Assembly: GCF_022919095.1 (NCBI RefSeq)
Contig: NZ_CP095073.1
Location: 1,302,001 to 1,366,000, forward strand
Source of the DNA: Halobacillus salinarum
Lineage (GTDB): Bacteria > Bacillota > Bacilli > Bacillales > Halobacillaceae
Direction of reading: 5' to 3'
Length of the DNA stretch: 64,000 bases
Shown here: positions 9,906-18,565 of the stretch, in pieces
How the letters are laid out: the number at the start of each line of letters is the position of its first letter
How positions within the stretch are numbered: position 1 is the first letter of the stretch
Translations under genes and position numbers: made by a program
The notes under the pieces: generated by a model
What the model saw: only the letters and a program-made list of their open reading frames with translations
The model's database searches: none
What the model was told of the DNA's origin: nothing

Positions 9906-10223
9906 ATGAAAACCACTATTCTGTATTCTGTAATAAGTGCAGCATTGATCGGCTTATTTGTCTGGCTGATAAGTAAAGCTCTGCACTTCTCTTTTCAGGA
10001 ATGGGCTTTTTTTATTGGTCTTGGAATAACGACGGTACTCTTATTTTTCAACAGCAGTGGAGGACTCCATACACGCTGGACCAATTTTGGTTATTCCATA
10101 ACCCACGGACGCCAGCAGGAGGAAGATTGGAAGATTGATGTGGGTGTCCTTTTTTATGGTTCATTAATTTTCACTACAGCTTCATTAGTGTTGATGGTGA
10201 TTGCGTATTGGAGTTATTTTTGA
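9906..10223 (+). CDS. Small integral membrane protein, unknown
   Basis: A 105-residue protein with a clear ribosome site (AAAAGGAG) before the ATG. Three hydrophobic segments are visible at about residues 5-24 (ILYSVISAALIGLFVW), 31-49 and 80-102 (LFYGSLIFTTASLVLMVIAYW). A polar loop between the second and third holds SGGLHTRW and a Gln/Glu/Asp-rich stretch. I do not recognise a family. It stands alone between the dpp operon and a convergent membrane-protein gene, so context gives no role. Confidence 0.6.
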   Translation: MKTTILYSVISAALIGLFVWLISKALHFSFQEWAFFIGLGITTVLLFFNSSGGLHTRWTNFGYSITHGRQQEEDWKIDVGVLFYGSLIFTTASLVLMVIAYWSYF

Positions 10224-10408
10224 GCAGGTAGAAAGAAGGGAGGGTGTAAGCTCCCTGAACCACTTGGGAAAATGAGAGAGTCTTTCTGTTTAATCAGTCA
10301 TTAAGAAAATGGGGAGGTAAAAAGCAGCAGGTGCTGCACTGGCGGAATAGAGAGAAATCCTTGAATGGAGATCGCTGTTTCCATGAGAGGGGTTTTTTTC
10401 AGGATTAC

Positions 10409-10717
10409 TTACTGCTTTAGAAAAAGGAATAACCACCAAAAGGTAAGCAAAAATACATAACAGAAAAGCGTAAAAAAAGTCCAAATGGCTCCATGCTGTA
10501 ATTCATGAATAAAATAATCCATTTCATTCATTCCTGCCGATCTTTCCACACTATTTATAAAACTAACAATTGGCGCACTTAAAGTAATAATGACTGCCAA
10601 AATGGATAAAAATCTCAGTTTATTGTTAACAACGCCATAAATCGCTGTTCCTAACGTTATGAATAACAATACATAATAAATCACCCAGAACCAATGAGGA
10701 AGAGTCTCCCAATACAT
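10409..10717 (-). CDS. Small integral membrane protein, unknown
   Basis: A 102-residue protein starting at the ATG at 10717 after AAGGAGG. It has hydrophobic segments at about residues 9-29 (FWVIYYVLLFITLGTAIYGV), 36-54 and 77-99 (WTFFTLFCYVFLLTFWWLFL), with a short acidic loop NEMDYFIHELQHG between the last two. Four tryptophans and many aromatics suggest a membrane-embedded fold. I recognise no family. It is convergent with the plus-strand membrane protein upstream; the 185-base gap between them holds no convincing gene or terminator. Confidence 0.6.
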   Translation of the reverse strand: MYWETLPHWFWVIYYVLLFITLGTAIYGVVNNKLRFLSILAVIITLSAPIVSFINSVERSAGMNEMDYFIHELQHGAIWTFFTLFCYVFLLTFWWLFLFLKQ

Positions 10718-10865
10718 GCAGCTGCCTCCTTGCGATTGCGGTTATTTTGCTCGAAAATGTTCCCAGGAAATCTGTGAAGGAAAAAGACTCCGCCTATTCT
10801 TATCCTGAGGAATCCAATCTGCTAATATTAACTATACATAAACTTATGATAATGAAGGGGAAGAG

Positions 10866-12011
10866 ATGGATAAACTTAACTTTATAAAAGGAGAACTAAA
10901 AATTCAGTATCGCTCTGAGAAGATTGCTTTACTTCCGAAGGAATTCGAGCTGCTTTATTTCCTGTACCAAAGACCAGAGCGGGTGTTTACTAGAGACGAG
11001 CTTCTCGATGCGGTTTGGCCAATGGACACCCCGACTGATCGAACCGTCGATGATCATATATACAGAGTGAGAAAAAAACTGCAGCCCTTGTCTTCGACTG
11101 TTCGAATTGAAACGGTAAGAGGTCAGGGATATCGATTGATTCTGACAAAGGAAAGCACGGCGAATCCTTTATTAAAGGATGACCAGGTATATTCCCATGC
11201 AAAAATTCTTTTTCAAAAATACCATCTTTACGGGCAGGGAGATGCGTTAAAGCTGTTGGAAGAAAACCAGGCGATATTTGGGTTTGAGCTCGATCTGCAC
11301 AGCAGCATGTATCTTCATTTTATGAAAGGAAATTTCCGGTGGTTTTTAGAAGAAAAGGAAGTTTCCTTTTGGAATAAGTGCTACTACCTTCTCCATATTT
11401 ACACCTATATGGAAGAAGACAAGCAGACGTGTCTTCAATATTTTACAAGAGCACTAAATCATAAGGAACTGCCGGAGCCTCACCATCTGGAAATTAAACT
11501 ATTAAATCGCTTAACTCTATTGATTTTCACAAAACAAGTGAAGCGGGCAGAAGCTTGTCTGATACGTGCGAAAAAACAAGTCTATAAACAGAATCTGGAA
11601 GGTTTCATCCCCTTTCTAGCAATGACGGACCTCTACCTTTCTTTTCTTGTCGATAGTCAAGCCGTTACGGAAGCAAAGCTCGCAGAAACAGAAAAAATGC
11701 TAATAGACTTTCCCTTTTCCCGGGAAAAAGCCGGTTTTTCCATTATAAAAGGGGTGTATCAACTCACTTTGAAAAATGAGCAGAAAGCAAGAATTTATTT
11801 TGATCAAGGGTTTAATGAGTTCAGGCAAGCAAAATATATACCCGGGCAGCTGATCAGTTTGAACATTATCCGGTTTTTCTTAACCGAATTAGGTATCAAG
11901 AATGATTTAGCCGCATCTTATGAAAAGCAGTGGAAGCAAACTGCTGAGCAGTATCATTTTAATGAATTACGCTCGAGGATAAAAAAACAACTGGATCTGT
12001 ACTTGAAGTAG
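10866..12011 (+). CDS. Winged-helix transcriptional regulator with helical-repeat C-terminus
   Basis: A 381-residue regulator with an OmpR/PhoB-type winged helix at the N-terminus (about 5-95): LLPKEFELLYFLYQRPERVFTRDELLDAVW, then the recognition helix TVDDHIYRVRKKL and wing VRGQGYRL. There is no receiver domain. The remaining ~280 residues look all-helical and TPR-like (repeated short amphipathic helices such as EQKARIYFDQGFNEFRQ), which suggests control by a bound peptide or partner and not by phosphorylation. ATG follows GGGGAAG. It is 84 bases upstream of an MFS exporter in the same direction, so it probably controls that gene. Confidence 0.75.
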   Translation: MDKLNFIKGELKIQYRSEKIALLPKEFELLYFLYQRPERVFTRDELLDAVWPMDTPTDRTVDDHIYRVRKKLQPLSSTVRIETVRGQGYRLILTKESTANPLLKDDQVYSHAKILFQKYHLYGQGDALKLLEENQAIFGFELDLHSSMYLHFMKGNFRWFLEEKEVSFWNKCYYLLHIYTYMEEDKQTCLQYFTRALNHKELPEPHHLEIKLLNRLTLLIFTKQVKRAEACLIRAKKQVYKQNLEGFIPFLAMTDLYLSFLVDSQAVTEAKLAETEKMLIDFPFSREKAGFSIIKGVYQLTLKNEQKARIYFDQGFNEFRQAKYIPGQLISLNIIRFFLTELGIKNDLAASYEKQWKQTAEQYHFNELRSRIKKQLDLYLK

Positions 12012-12095
12012 CTGGGAAATTTTCGACACTTCTCTGATAATCCTCTGACAAACCTTCTTTAATCTTTATTAGAAAGGTCAAAAGGAGGAAGGGAA

Positions 12096-13358
12096 ATGGA
12101 TCAAGAGACTTCACTTTGGAAAAATCGGAAATTTATAAAGTTTTTTGGAGCGAACGCTTGTTCTAATTTAGGGAATTGGTTTGACTTTATTGCGGTCTTG
12201 ATTTTATTTCGTTATACGTGGAAGGCAGACCCGTTATTAATTGCTTTGATCCCGGTGATGTATGCAGTACCCAGTATGTTTTTAGGGCAGCTGGCCGGGG
12301 TTTTTTCTGACCGGAGAAATAAATTAATACTCCTCATTTATTCAGATTGGATTCGGGCAGGGTTCACCTTTTTACTTTTGTTCATGCCTTCCCCGCTGTT
12401 TTCTCTGCCTGTTTTGTTGCTCCGTAACACGGCTGGGGTGATAAGCTTACCAGCCCAGCAGGGATTAATGAGAATGGTTGTACACGAAGAGCATCTCATG
12501 AAGGCGGTAACTATGAACGGGAGTGTGTATCAGTTAATGAAAGTTGCGGGCCCATTGGCGGGAGGATCTGTTACAGGGTTCTTTTCACCAGGCTTTGCCA
12601 TTGGGATAAACGCAGTTTCCTTTGTCTTATCAGGAGTTGTCCTGATGTTGATTCCTATGACCAAAAGGGAAAAAGAAAAAAGAATAAGAAAGACGAACGA
12701 CGTAAGCTTTTTCATTTCCTGGCGGGAAGGCTGGGCAGTAGTCTTGAAAAGCAGGATCTTGTTAGCAAGTATGATATTCGGGGTATTCAGTACGTTAACC
12801 ATCCAAATGATCGACGCCCAGATTGTGACGCTGTTCAGTGAGGTTTTTCCGGAGAGAGCGGAATTAACGGGCTGGGCAGTCTCATTCATTGGAATGGGTT
12901 CATTTCTAATCGTGATGCTGTTAAATAAAATGAATAAAATAGAAAAATATGGATGGTTTTTCGGTACGGGAAGCTTGCTGATCGGCCTGATGATTTTGGG
13001 GTTTGGGCTTCTTGGAGAATACGATTTAGCTGGCGCAGCACTTGTGCTCTCATTTATAGGAGGGGTTGGCAATGGACTGACCTTTACTGCTGTCAACTAC
13101 ATGATCCAAAAAGAGCCTCCGGAAGAAGTGATTGGAAGAGTATCGGGAATAGTTGACTCTACCTTAAGCCTGTTGTTTATCGTCGGACCCTTGCTTGGAG
13201 GAATTATGATTCGTGAGTTAAGTGTCCTTCAAGCTTTTAAGATGATCGGTGTCGTTCTCTGTCTGCTAGGTACAGCCGGTCTTGTTTTTCAAAAGCTGAT
13301 TTGGCCAATGGACAAAAGGGAGGAAACGATCAAAGAAGATAGGGAAGCAGCTTTATAA
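12096..13358 (+). CDS. MFS transporter, DHA3/macrolide-efflux-like
   Basis: A 420-residue major facilitator protein with about twelve transmembrane segments. The N-terminus (RKFIKFFGANACSNLGNWFDFIAV) and the loop 2-3 motif GVFSDRRNK are typical of the MFS_3 / DHA3 group, which includes macrolide- and enterobactin-exporter-like proteins. It begins at an ATG after AAAGGAGGAAGG. The gene upstream encodes a winged-helix regulator, so export of a toxic or signalling compound under local control is plausible. The substrate cannot be told from sequence. It ends just before a copy of the dispersed hairpin repeat. Confidence 0.8.
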   Translation: MDQETSLWKNRKFIKFFGANACSNLGNWFDFIAVLILFRYTWKADPLLIALIPVMYAVPSMFLGQLAGVFSDRRNKLILLIYSDWIRAGFTFLLLFMPSPLFSLPVLLLRNTAGVISLPAQQGLMRMVVHEEHLMKAVTMNGSVYQLMKVAGPLAGGSVTGFFSPGFAIGINAVSFVLSGVVLMLIPMTKREKEKRIRKTNDVSFFISWREGWAVVLKSRILLASMIFGVFSTLTIQMIDAQIVTLFSEVFPERAELTGWAVSFIGMGSFLIVMLLNKMNKIEKYGWFFGTGSLLIGLMILGFGLLGEYDLAGAALVLSFIGGVGNGLTFTAVNYMIQKEPPEEVIGRVSGIVDSTLSLLFIVGPLLGGIMIRELSVLQAFKMIGVVLCLLGTAGLVFQKLIWPMDKREETIKEDREAAL

Positions 13359-13383
13359 ATCCTAACTTCAATAGAATACCAAA

Positions 13384-13591
13384 AAGGGCCTCAGACAAAA
13401 GAGTTTCAGCCTACATAAAATCCGAATGAAGGTGAACTTGTTACGATAAGACTTCACCATCGTTCGGATTTTTAGGGGAGTTGAACTTCGATTTCTATAA
13501 GGTGGTGGGAGCATAGCCGCTCCGAAAAAAATTTCCCTATCCTTCATTATTCGTCTTTAGACGGGAGGTTTTTAATTATGTCCCAGCCCCT
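13384..13591. repeat. Dispersed hairpin repeat, copy A (full length)
   Basis: About 208 bases between the convergent MFS gene and the next minus-strand gene. The core at 13417-13473 is a long hairpin: AAAATCCGAATGAAGGTGAA pairs with TTCACCATCGTTCGGATTTT. Right of it are flanks shared with the other copies (GAACTTC, TATAAGGTGG, GGGAGGTTTTTAAT). The outer ends, GGGCCTCAGAC and GTCCCAGCCCC, are imperfect inverted repeats. The element begins right after the stop codon at 13592. It may act as a bidirectional terminator. Confidence 0.75.
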
Positions 13592-14179
13592 CTAAAACTT
13601 ATCAATCGCCATTTCCATGACCTTCGATTTCAATTGTTCTTTTTGATTTTCGTAGGCTTTTTTCATTTCTTTCGCCGCTTTAGGATCATGACCGTTCGCT
13701 ACTAAATCATCCTGCATGTTGTGATAGACTTCATCAAAAGCTTCATCTGTTTTATTTTCCAGTTTATCTGCCGCTGATTTATATTTTGAAAAAAAATATA
13801 TATACGAAATATCTTTCCCGTCTGCCTGTTTGTTTGCATATTCTTCTTTTGCTTTCTCTGCTAGCTGCTGCAGCCGGTCTTTCACTTGATTCTCAAGATC
13901 GTTGAAGGTTGGCTCGTAAGCTTGTTTAATTTCTGTGACTGACTTCTTCCCGCCTTGTTTCGATTCTTTTTCAGCAGGTTCAGCTGAAGCCGCTTGTGCT
14001 TCTTCCTCAGTAAGGTCAGGGCGGCTCAATTGAAAATTGTCCTCAACGAGTTGATCAACGTCCGCATCAGCCGTACCGTAATCTTTGAAAGCAAGGAAAT
14101 ATGCAGCGGTCCCTGCCCCGATTAATAACAAAGCGATTAAACTCAGCCCTATGATCAGCTTGATTTTCTTAAGATTCAT
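13592..14179 (-). CDS. Membrane-anchored protein, unknown
   Basis: A 195-codon gene whose ATG at 14179 follows AGGGGG; an upstream in-frame GTG lacks a ribosome site. One N-terminal transmembrane helix (about 7-30, LIIGLSLIALLLIGAGTAAYFLA) is followed by a hydrophilic, charged extracellular part with an Ala/Glu-rich linker and long predicted helices (for example NQVKDRLQQLAEKAKEEYA). This resembles a secreted coiled-coil or sensor-like domain held by a signal anchor. I recognise no family. It is monocistronic and convergent with the MFS gene, with repeat copy A between them. Confidence 0.65.
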   Translation of the reverse strand: MNLKKIKLIIGLSLIALLLIGAGTAAYFLAFKDYGTADADVDQLVEDNFQLSRPDLTEEEAQAASAEPAEKESKQGGKKSVTEIKQAYEPTFNDLENQVKDRLQQLAEKAKEEYANKQADGKDISYIYFFSKYKSAADKLENKTDEAFDEVYHNMQDDLVANGHDPKAAKEMKKAYENQKEQLKSKVMEMAIDKF

Positions 14180-14328
14180 TTGATAAGCCCCCTGCACTTA
14201 TTTTACCAGAAGTATTCCATTTATTGGAGTTTTTAAACATTGTCATCTACTTGTAATGCCGGGAACGGTTATAAAATCTATTCAACAAGGGTATGTTTTT
14301 AGTAAGCAAGAAACAAGGAGGCGACGTA

Positions 14329-14442
14329 ATGTTTAAAGAGCATGATTTTATCACCGGTTTAAGATGGTCAATCCTATTAAGTGTGCCTCTTTGGTGTTCT
14401 ATATTCGGATGGGTGAAAATAGCCCGCCATCTACTTCATTAG
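14329..14442 (+). CDS. 37-residue single-pass microprotein
   Basis: Short gene with a strong AAGGAGG site seven bases before the ATG. The product has a short polar head (FKEHDFITG), then a hydrophobic segment WSILLSVPLWCSIFGW and a basic tail KIARHLLH. It is followed within ~20 bases by a terminator. A second gene at 36123-36224 encodes a similar protein (F..G..W...S.PLW pattern), which supports both as real. No function is known to me. Confidence 0.6.
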   Translation: MFKEHDFITGLRWSILLSVPLWCSIFGWVKIARHLLH

Positions 14443-14462
14443 CAGAACCGTAAAAAATAGTG

Positions 14463-14497
14463 CCCCTGTTGTTCGTTCAGCAGGGTTTTTTGTTTCT
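14463..14497 (+). terminator. Intrinsic terminator after the microprotein gene
   Basis: CCCCTG and CAGGG arms around a GTTCGTT-containing loop, followed by a run of six T. It sits ~20 bases after the microprotein stop codon. Confidence 0.75.
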
Positions 14498-14584
14498 TTT
14501 TATAACGATCTAATTGAATGTAAATGATGTCTATTTTTTCCGTCTCTTGCTATAATGAAAGAGAGCAATTGAAAGGAGAAGTTC

Positions 14585-14902
14585 ATGAAATCCTTGATTT
14601 ACAGAGGAATACTTACCCTTTGTTACTCTTTTCTAGTGATGGTTCAGCCGGCTGCCGATATGGAACAGCTTCCTCAGCTTGATGGGGAGAACATTATTCA
14701 AGCCAATTCTTATCCCTATATCGTCCATGCGGCTCAGCCTACTGTTTTGAGTAAAACAAACACAGACCACAGTACTTCTTTATCCTTTCAACCATTACCC
14801 CAGCACTCACTGCTTCCTTTGGAGCCGACAGCCGGAGATTATTTTATCAGTGATTCTCTTGGCTTTCTCCATGTGATGAAGTATCAGGCCAATTATCTCT
14901 AA
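14585..14902 (+). CDS. Small exported protein, unknown
   Basis: A 105-residue product with a GAAAGGAGA ribosome site. The N-terminus (residues 1-23, KSLIYRGILTLCYSFLVMVQPAA) looks like a signal peptide or anchor. The rest is polar with several prolines and no cysteines, so a small secreted protein is likely. A likely promoter region lies just upstream: TGTAAATGATGTC near 14520 and TATAATGAAA near 14552. No family was recognised and the neighbours give no hint. Confidence 0.5.
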   Translation: MKSLIYRGILTLCYSFLVMVQPAADMEQLPQLDGENIIQANSYPYIVHAAQPTVLSKTNTDHSTSLSFQPLPQHSLLPLEPTAGDYFISDSLGFLHVMKYQANYL

Positions 14903-15025
14903 CCTCATGTATCGATTGTCTCATTTACGTTATGAATCCACACAGCTTACTGATTTTAGTCAGTCGTGAAATGAACAGAATGATAGAAAATGAGAAGACT
15001 ATCATTCTTAGTATGGGAGGATACT

Positions 15026-15928
15026 ATGAGCGAAATTGATACATTGGAATATGAACAAATTAAAGAAAAAATAGAGCACCGTAAAATTCCCAGGGCAGAG
15101 ATGATTAAGCGGATCGTTTTCATTACTTTAGGCGCAATAGTCATGTCGGTAGGACTTGAAATATTTCTCGTTCCCAATAATGTCATCGATGGTGGAGTGG
15201 TCGGCATATCCATTATGCTTGCCCACGTGTCCAGCCTTCCGCTTGGAGTGTTTATCTTTGTCTTGAACATTCCTTTTTTCTTTATTGGATACAAACAAAT
15301 TGGAAAAACGTTCACAGCTTCAACCATTTACGGGATCATTATTTTATCTGTTTCTACTTCGGTTCTCCATTCCGTACCAGCTTTTACCCAGGATGTGCTA
15401 TTGGCGACGCTGTTTGGCGGGTGTGTGCTGGGGATTGGGGTTGGAATGGTCATCCGTTATGGAGGATGTTTAGACGGGACAGAAATCTCAGCGATTCTGG
15501 TTAGTAAAAAGCTGCCTTTTTCCGTCGGTGAAATAATTATGTTCGTTAATTTGTTTATTCTCGGAAGTGCAGGGTTTGTCTTCAGCTGGGACAGAGCTAT
15601 GTATTCTCTGCTGGCTTACTATGTGGCCTATAAAATGATTGATGTGACGATTAAAGGTCTCGATGAATCGAAATCGGTTTGGATCATCAGCGAGCACCAT
15701 AAACGAATCGGAGAGGCCATTTTAGATCGTTTAGGAAGAGGTGTTACCTACTTAAGCGGAGAAGGTGCCTTTACAGGTGACGAGAAGAAAGTGGTTTTCT
15801 GTGTCATTACGAGAATTGAAGAGGCGAAATTGAAAGATATTGTATATGAGCATGATCCAGAGTCTTTCCTTGCCATTGCGGATATTGCAGAGGTAAGAGG
15901 AGGAAGATTTAAAAAGAGTATTCATTAA
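15026..15928 (+). CDS. YitT-family membrane protein (DUF161/DUF2179)
   Basis: A 300-residue protein of the YitT family: an N-terminal membrane domain of five or six helices with NNVIDGGVVGISIML and the glycine-rich GGCVLGIGVGMVIRYGGCLDGTE block, then a cytoplasmic DUF2179 domain (about 215-295) with ESKSVWIIS and REEAKLKDIV-like segments. The family is widespread in Firmicutes, but its transported substrate is unproven. I use the ATG at 15026 after GGGAGGA; the frame extends further but without a ribosome site. It is monocistronic, with a strong terminator just after the stop. Confidence 0.88.
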   Translation: MSEIDTLEYEQIKEKIEHRKIPRAEMIKRIVFITLGAIVMSVGLEIFLVPNNVIDGGVVGISIMLAHVSSLPLGVFIFVLNIPFFFIGYKQIGKTFTASTIYGIIILSVSTSVLHSVPAFTQDVLLATLFGGCVLGIGVGMVIRYGGCLDGTEISAILVSKKLPFSVGEIIMFVNLFILGSAGFVFSWDRAMYSLLAYYVAYKMIDVTIKGLDESKSVWIISEHHKRIGEAILDRLGRGVTYLSGEGAFTGDEKKVVFCVITRIEEAKLKDIVYEHDPESFLAIADIAEVRGGRFKKSIH

Positions 15929-15930
15929 TA

Positions 15931-15963
15931 AAAAGCTCAGAGTTCACTAACTCTGAGCTTTTT
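15931..15963. terminator. Bidirectional intrinsic terminator
   Basis: Perfect arms AAAAAGCTCAGAGTT and AACTCTGAGCTTTTT around a CAC-type loop, between the convergent yitT-like and ykvA-like genes. Confidence 0.95.
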
Positions 15964-15971
15964 CACGCTCT

Positions 15972-16415
15972 CTAATCTCCTGAAGCTTTTCTTGGTGTTT
16001 CGTCCTCTATGGTTCGTTCCTGCTCGCCCAGCCAGCTGCGGTAGTTTTGCAGGTCAGATTCTACTTGATTGATGACAAGTTTTACAATATAGATATCGTC
16101 TAGAAAGCCGGCGACCGGGATGAAATCTGGAATTGCATCGATAGGGGAAATGAAGTATAAAATGGCCCCCACAATTGCCACGATTGAACCTGTCGGCACC
16201 TTAGTATAGCTTCCGTTACGCCACTCCCTGATCAAACTGAACATTAAGTGGATTTCTTTCCAGACGTTAGAGAGTGGTCCTTTATTTCTTTCTGATTTTT
16301 TTCTGGCAGCGTCAATCATATCTTTCGTTTGTTGAGGGTTTCTAATTAATTCCTCTGCACGATCCTTCATTTTATAATAAAGTTTTTTCGCTTTTTTCTT
16401 CTTTTGTTTTTCCAA
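15972..16415 (-). CDS. YkvA-family protein (DUF1232)
   Basis: A 147-residue protein with a lysine-rich head (EKQKKKKAKKLYYK) and the DUF1232 core at about 75-115, TGSIVAIVGAILYFISPIDAIP, followed by DFIPVAGFLDDI. This core forms a short membrane-associated helical pair. The family occurs in many bacteria and its role is unclear. The ATG at 16415 follows AAAGGAGGGTGAAA. It appears to be a single-gene unit whose promoter lies in the 16416-16500 interval. Confidence 0.85.
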   Translation of the reverse strand: MEKQKKKKAKKLYYKMKDRAEELIRNPQQTKDMIDAARKKSERNKGPLSNVWKEIHLMFSLIREWRNGSYTKVPTGSIVAIVGAILYFISPIDAIPDFIPVAGFLDDIYIVKLVINQVESDLQNYRSWLGEQERTIEDETPRKASGD

Positions 16416-16688
16416 AGCTTTTCACCCTCCTTTAGGTGCTTACCCTAACCCATCCCCATTTTGTAATAACCTCAAACCATCCTTTAATATCCGCTGTAAT
16501 GAGTTTTTATTCAGTTTGTAACTTTTGTATTATTTCTGGCATATAACCATGACCTTTAAGTATAAAGACGCAAAAGAAGGATGAACATCCGCTCATTTAT
16601 TAATTAGAACCAGGGTCTGATGATCTATTTTGTATAAAAATTCAATTTTATTTGAAAATAACTTCAATTTAGAATTTGGTCAATTCAA

Positions 16689-16718
16689 TTGATTTTCGGC
16701 TTCAGATGGGATTATAAT
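16689..16718 (+). promoter_or_regulatory. Sigma-A type promoter of the peptide transporter gene
   Basis: TTGATT (16689-16694) and TATAAT (16713-16718) are separated by 18 bases, about 115 bases upstream of the start codon. The rest of the 16416-16688 interval is AT-rich and holds no gene that I can support. Confidence 0.65.
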
Positions 16719-16759
16719 AGCTCTTTGTTAAGACAAAATTCGACATATTGTCCGCTAGG

Positions 16760-16774
16760 AATTTTTTGAAAATT
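16760..16774. promoter_or_regulatory. CodY-like box upstream of the POT transporter
   Basis: AATTTTTTGAAAATT matches the CodY consensus AATTTTCWGAAAATT at 14 of 15 positions. It lies 42 bases downstream of the -10 element, where bound CodY would block transcription elongation or initiation. Regulation is inferred. Confidence 0.7.
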
Positions 16775-16831
16775 TTCTCAAGTGATAAGGCTTACATTAT
16801 GTCGGTTCAGCAATCAAGGAGGTTTCATAGA

Positions 16832-18322
16832 GTGTCAAATTACACCAAAGAAGAAATTGTAAAGAGTGTGCCTCAAAAAGGCTTTTTTGGACACCCTAAA
16901 GGGTTATTTACCCTGTTCTTTACAGAGTTCTGGGAGCGTTTCTCTTACTACGGAATGCGCGCAATCTTAATATTTTATATGTATTATGAAGTATCCCAAG
17001 GCGGCCTGGGACTTGATAAAGGAACAGCTGCATCGATTATGGCCATTTACGGGTCACTCGTGTATATGTCGGGGATTATCGGTGGCTGGATTGCCGACCG
17101 TTTACTTGGTTCAACATCAACCGTATTTTACGGTGGGATACTTATCATGTTCGGACACATTGCCTTATCCCTGCCCGGCAGTTTAACAGCATTTTTTATT
17201 TCCATGGTACTGATCGTTATTGGTACAGGGCTGTTGAAGCCAAATGTTTCCAACGTCGTTGGAGATCTCTATTCACCAGAAGATACACGTCGGGATTCCG
17301 GCTTTAGTATTTTCTACATGGGTATTAACATGGGAGGATTTCTTGCCCCATTAATCGTTGGTACAGTCGGTCAGGAATACAATTTCCACTATGGATTCGC
17401 TATTGCTGCGATCGGCATGTTCTTTGGACTTATTACCTTTATGGTTTCCAAAAAGAACAGCCTTGGCCTTGCGGGACGGAATGTTCCTAACCCCTTAACA
17501 AAGGCAGAACGCTCGGTAACGATTCGACGGTTTATTATCGGAATTATCGTTATTGTTATTTTATTTGCGGTAACTATTCCTACAGGAATCTTGACGATTA
17601 ACGGGTTAACTTATGTTGTCAGCTTCTTAGGGCTCTCCATTCCAACTGCTTACTTTATTGTCATGTACAAAAGTAAGAAAACGACAGCGGATGAGAGATC
17701 ACGTATTCTTGCTTATATCCCGTTGTTTATAGCTGCTATGGTATTCTGGGCACTCCAAGAGCAAGGAGCAATTATTCTTGCCCAATACGCTGACCAAAGT
17801 ACAAATTTGGACTATGCGGGTTTGGATATTCAGTCTTCCTGGTTCCAGTCTCTCAATCCGCTGTTCATTATTTTCTTAGCACCGGTCTTTGCCTGGATGT
17901 GGCTCCGATTAGGCAAAAAACAGCCTTCTACGCCTAAAAAGTTTGCTTTAGGTATTATATTTGCCGGGTTGTCCTTCTTGCTTATGGTCATTCCGGCTGT
18001 TGCCAGTGGAGATAACCTGTCCAGTCCACTTTGGCTTGTATTCAGCTTCTTAATCATTGTCCTTGGTGAACTGCTTTTATCTCCTGTCGGACTGTCGGCA
18101 ACGACAAAACTTGCGCCAGCAGCATTCGCTTCTCAAACGATGAGTGTTTGGTTCTTAACCAATGCCGGCGGACAAGCTTTGAACGCTCAAATAGTTAAAC
18201 TGTACAGCGCTGATACAGAGGCCGTTTATTTTGGTGTATTAGGGGCAGTTGCCGTTTTACTAGGTATCATCTTGATGTTTATTGCTCCAAAAATTCAGAA
18301 ATTAATGAAAGGCATTCATTAA
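16832..18322 (+). CDS. POT-family proton-coupled di/tripeptide transporter
   Basis: A 496-residue peptide:H+ symporter (PTR2/POT family, DtpT-like). The N-terminus shows the family block FTEFWERFSYYGMRAILIFY with the proton-coupling ExxERFxYY motif (EFWERFSYY). The second signature is FSIFYMGINMGGFLAPL, and about thirteen or fourteen transmembrane segments follow. Upstream in-frame codons exist, but the GTG at 16832 sits eight bases after AAGGAGG and gives the normal length. It stands alone with its own promoter and CodY-like box, and a terminator follows. It complements the ATP-driven Dpp system elsewhere in the window. Confidence 0.92.
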   Translation: MSNYTKEEIVKSVPQKGFFGHPKGLFTLFFTEFWERFSYYGMRAILIFYMYYEVSQGGLGLDKGTAASIMAIYGSLVYMSGIIGGWIADRLLGSTSTVFYGGILIMFGHIALSLPGSLTAFFISMVLIVIGTGLLKPNVSNVVGDLYSPEDTRRDSGFSIFYMGINMGGFLAPLIVGTVGQEYNFHYGFAIAAIGMFFGLITFMVSKKNSLGLAGRNVPNPLTKAERSVTIRRFIIGIIVIVILFAVTIPTGILTINGLTYVVSFLGLSIPTAYFIVMYKSKKTTADERSRILAYIPLFIAAMVFWALQEQGAIILAQYADQSTNLDYAGLDIQSSWFQSLNPLFIIFLAPVFAWMWLRLGKKQPSTPKKFALGIIFAGLSFLLMVIPAVASGDNLSSPLWLVFSFLIIVLGELLLSPVGLSATTKLAPAAFASQTMSVWFLTNAGGQALNAQIVKLYSADTEAVYFGVLGAVAVLLGIILMFIAPKIQKLMKGIH

Positions 18323-18330
18323 TCCTTTCT

Positions 18331-18357
18331 ACCCCCAGCACCCTTGCTGGGGGTTTC
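18331..18357 (+). terminator. Intrinsic terminator after the POT transporter
   Basis: ACCCCCAGCA and TGCTGGGGGT arms with a four-base loop, eight bases after the stop codon; only a short T-run follows. Confidence 0.85.
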
Positions 18358-18565
18358 TATTATTCTAGGAAAATAAGGCTTCGTTCTAGTGTCTAAGGAA
18401 CCATTCTGTATTTAGAACATGGTCGTAAATAGCACCTGGGAAGCGGTCATGATAAAATGATAGTGTAAATCCTTTATTCTAAAGGAAATTTTTACCTTTA
18501 TAAGAAAAATAATGATAAAAGGTGAAAGAAGAAAAGATTCGACATAGGCATCAGAGAAAGGATGA

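Noticed and set aside
10290-10484. 64-codon minus-strand frame overlapping the membrane protein at 10409
   Set aside because: Most of it is the same DNA in another frame; the 10409-10717 gene has the ribosome site and membrane pattern.
12530-13096. 188-codon minus-strand frame opposite the MFS gene
   Set aside because: It is an antisense shadow of the transmembrane-rich MFS gene, without start signals or family motifs.
16627-16660. Second CodY-like box upstream of the POT transporter promoter
   Set aside because: The best alignment (around TTTTATTTGAAAATA) has about 10 of 15 matches; the box at 16760 is far better.
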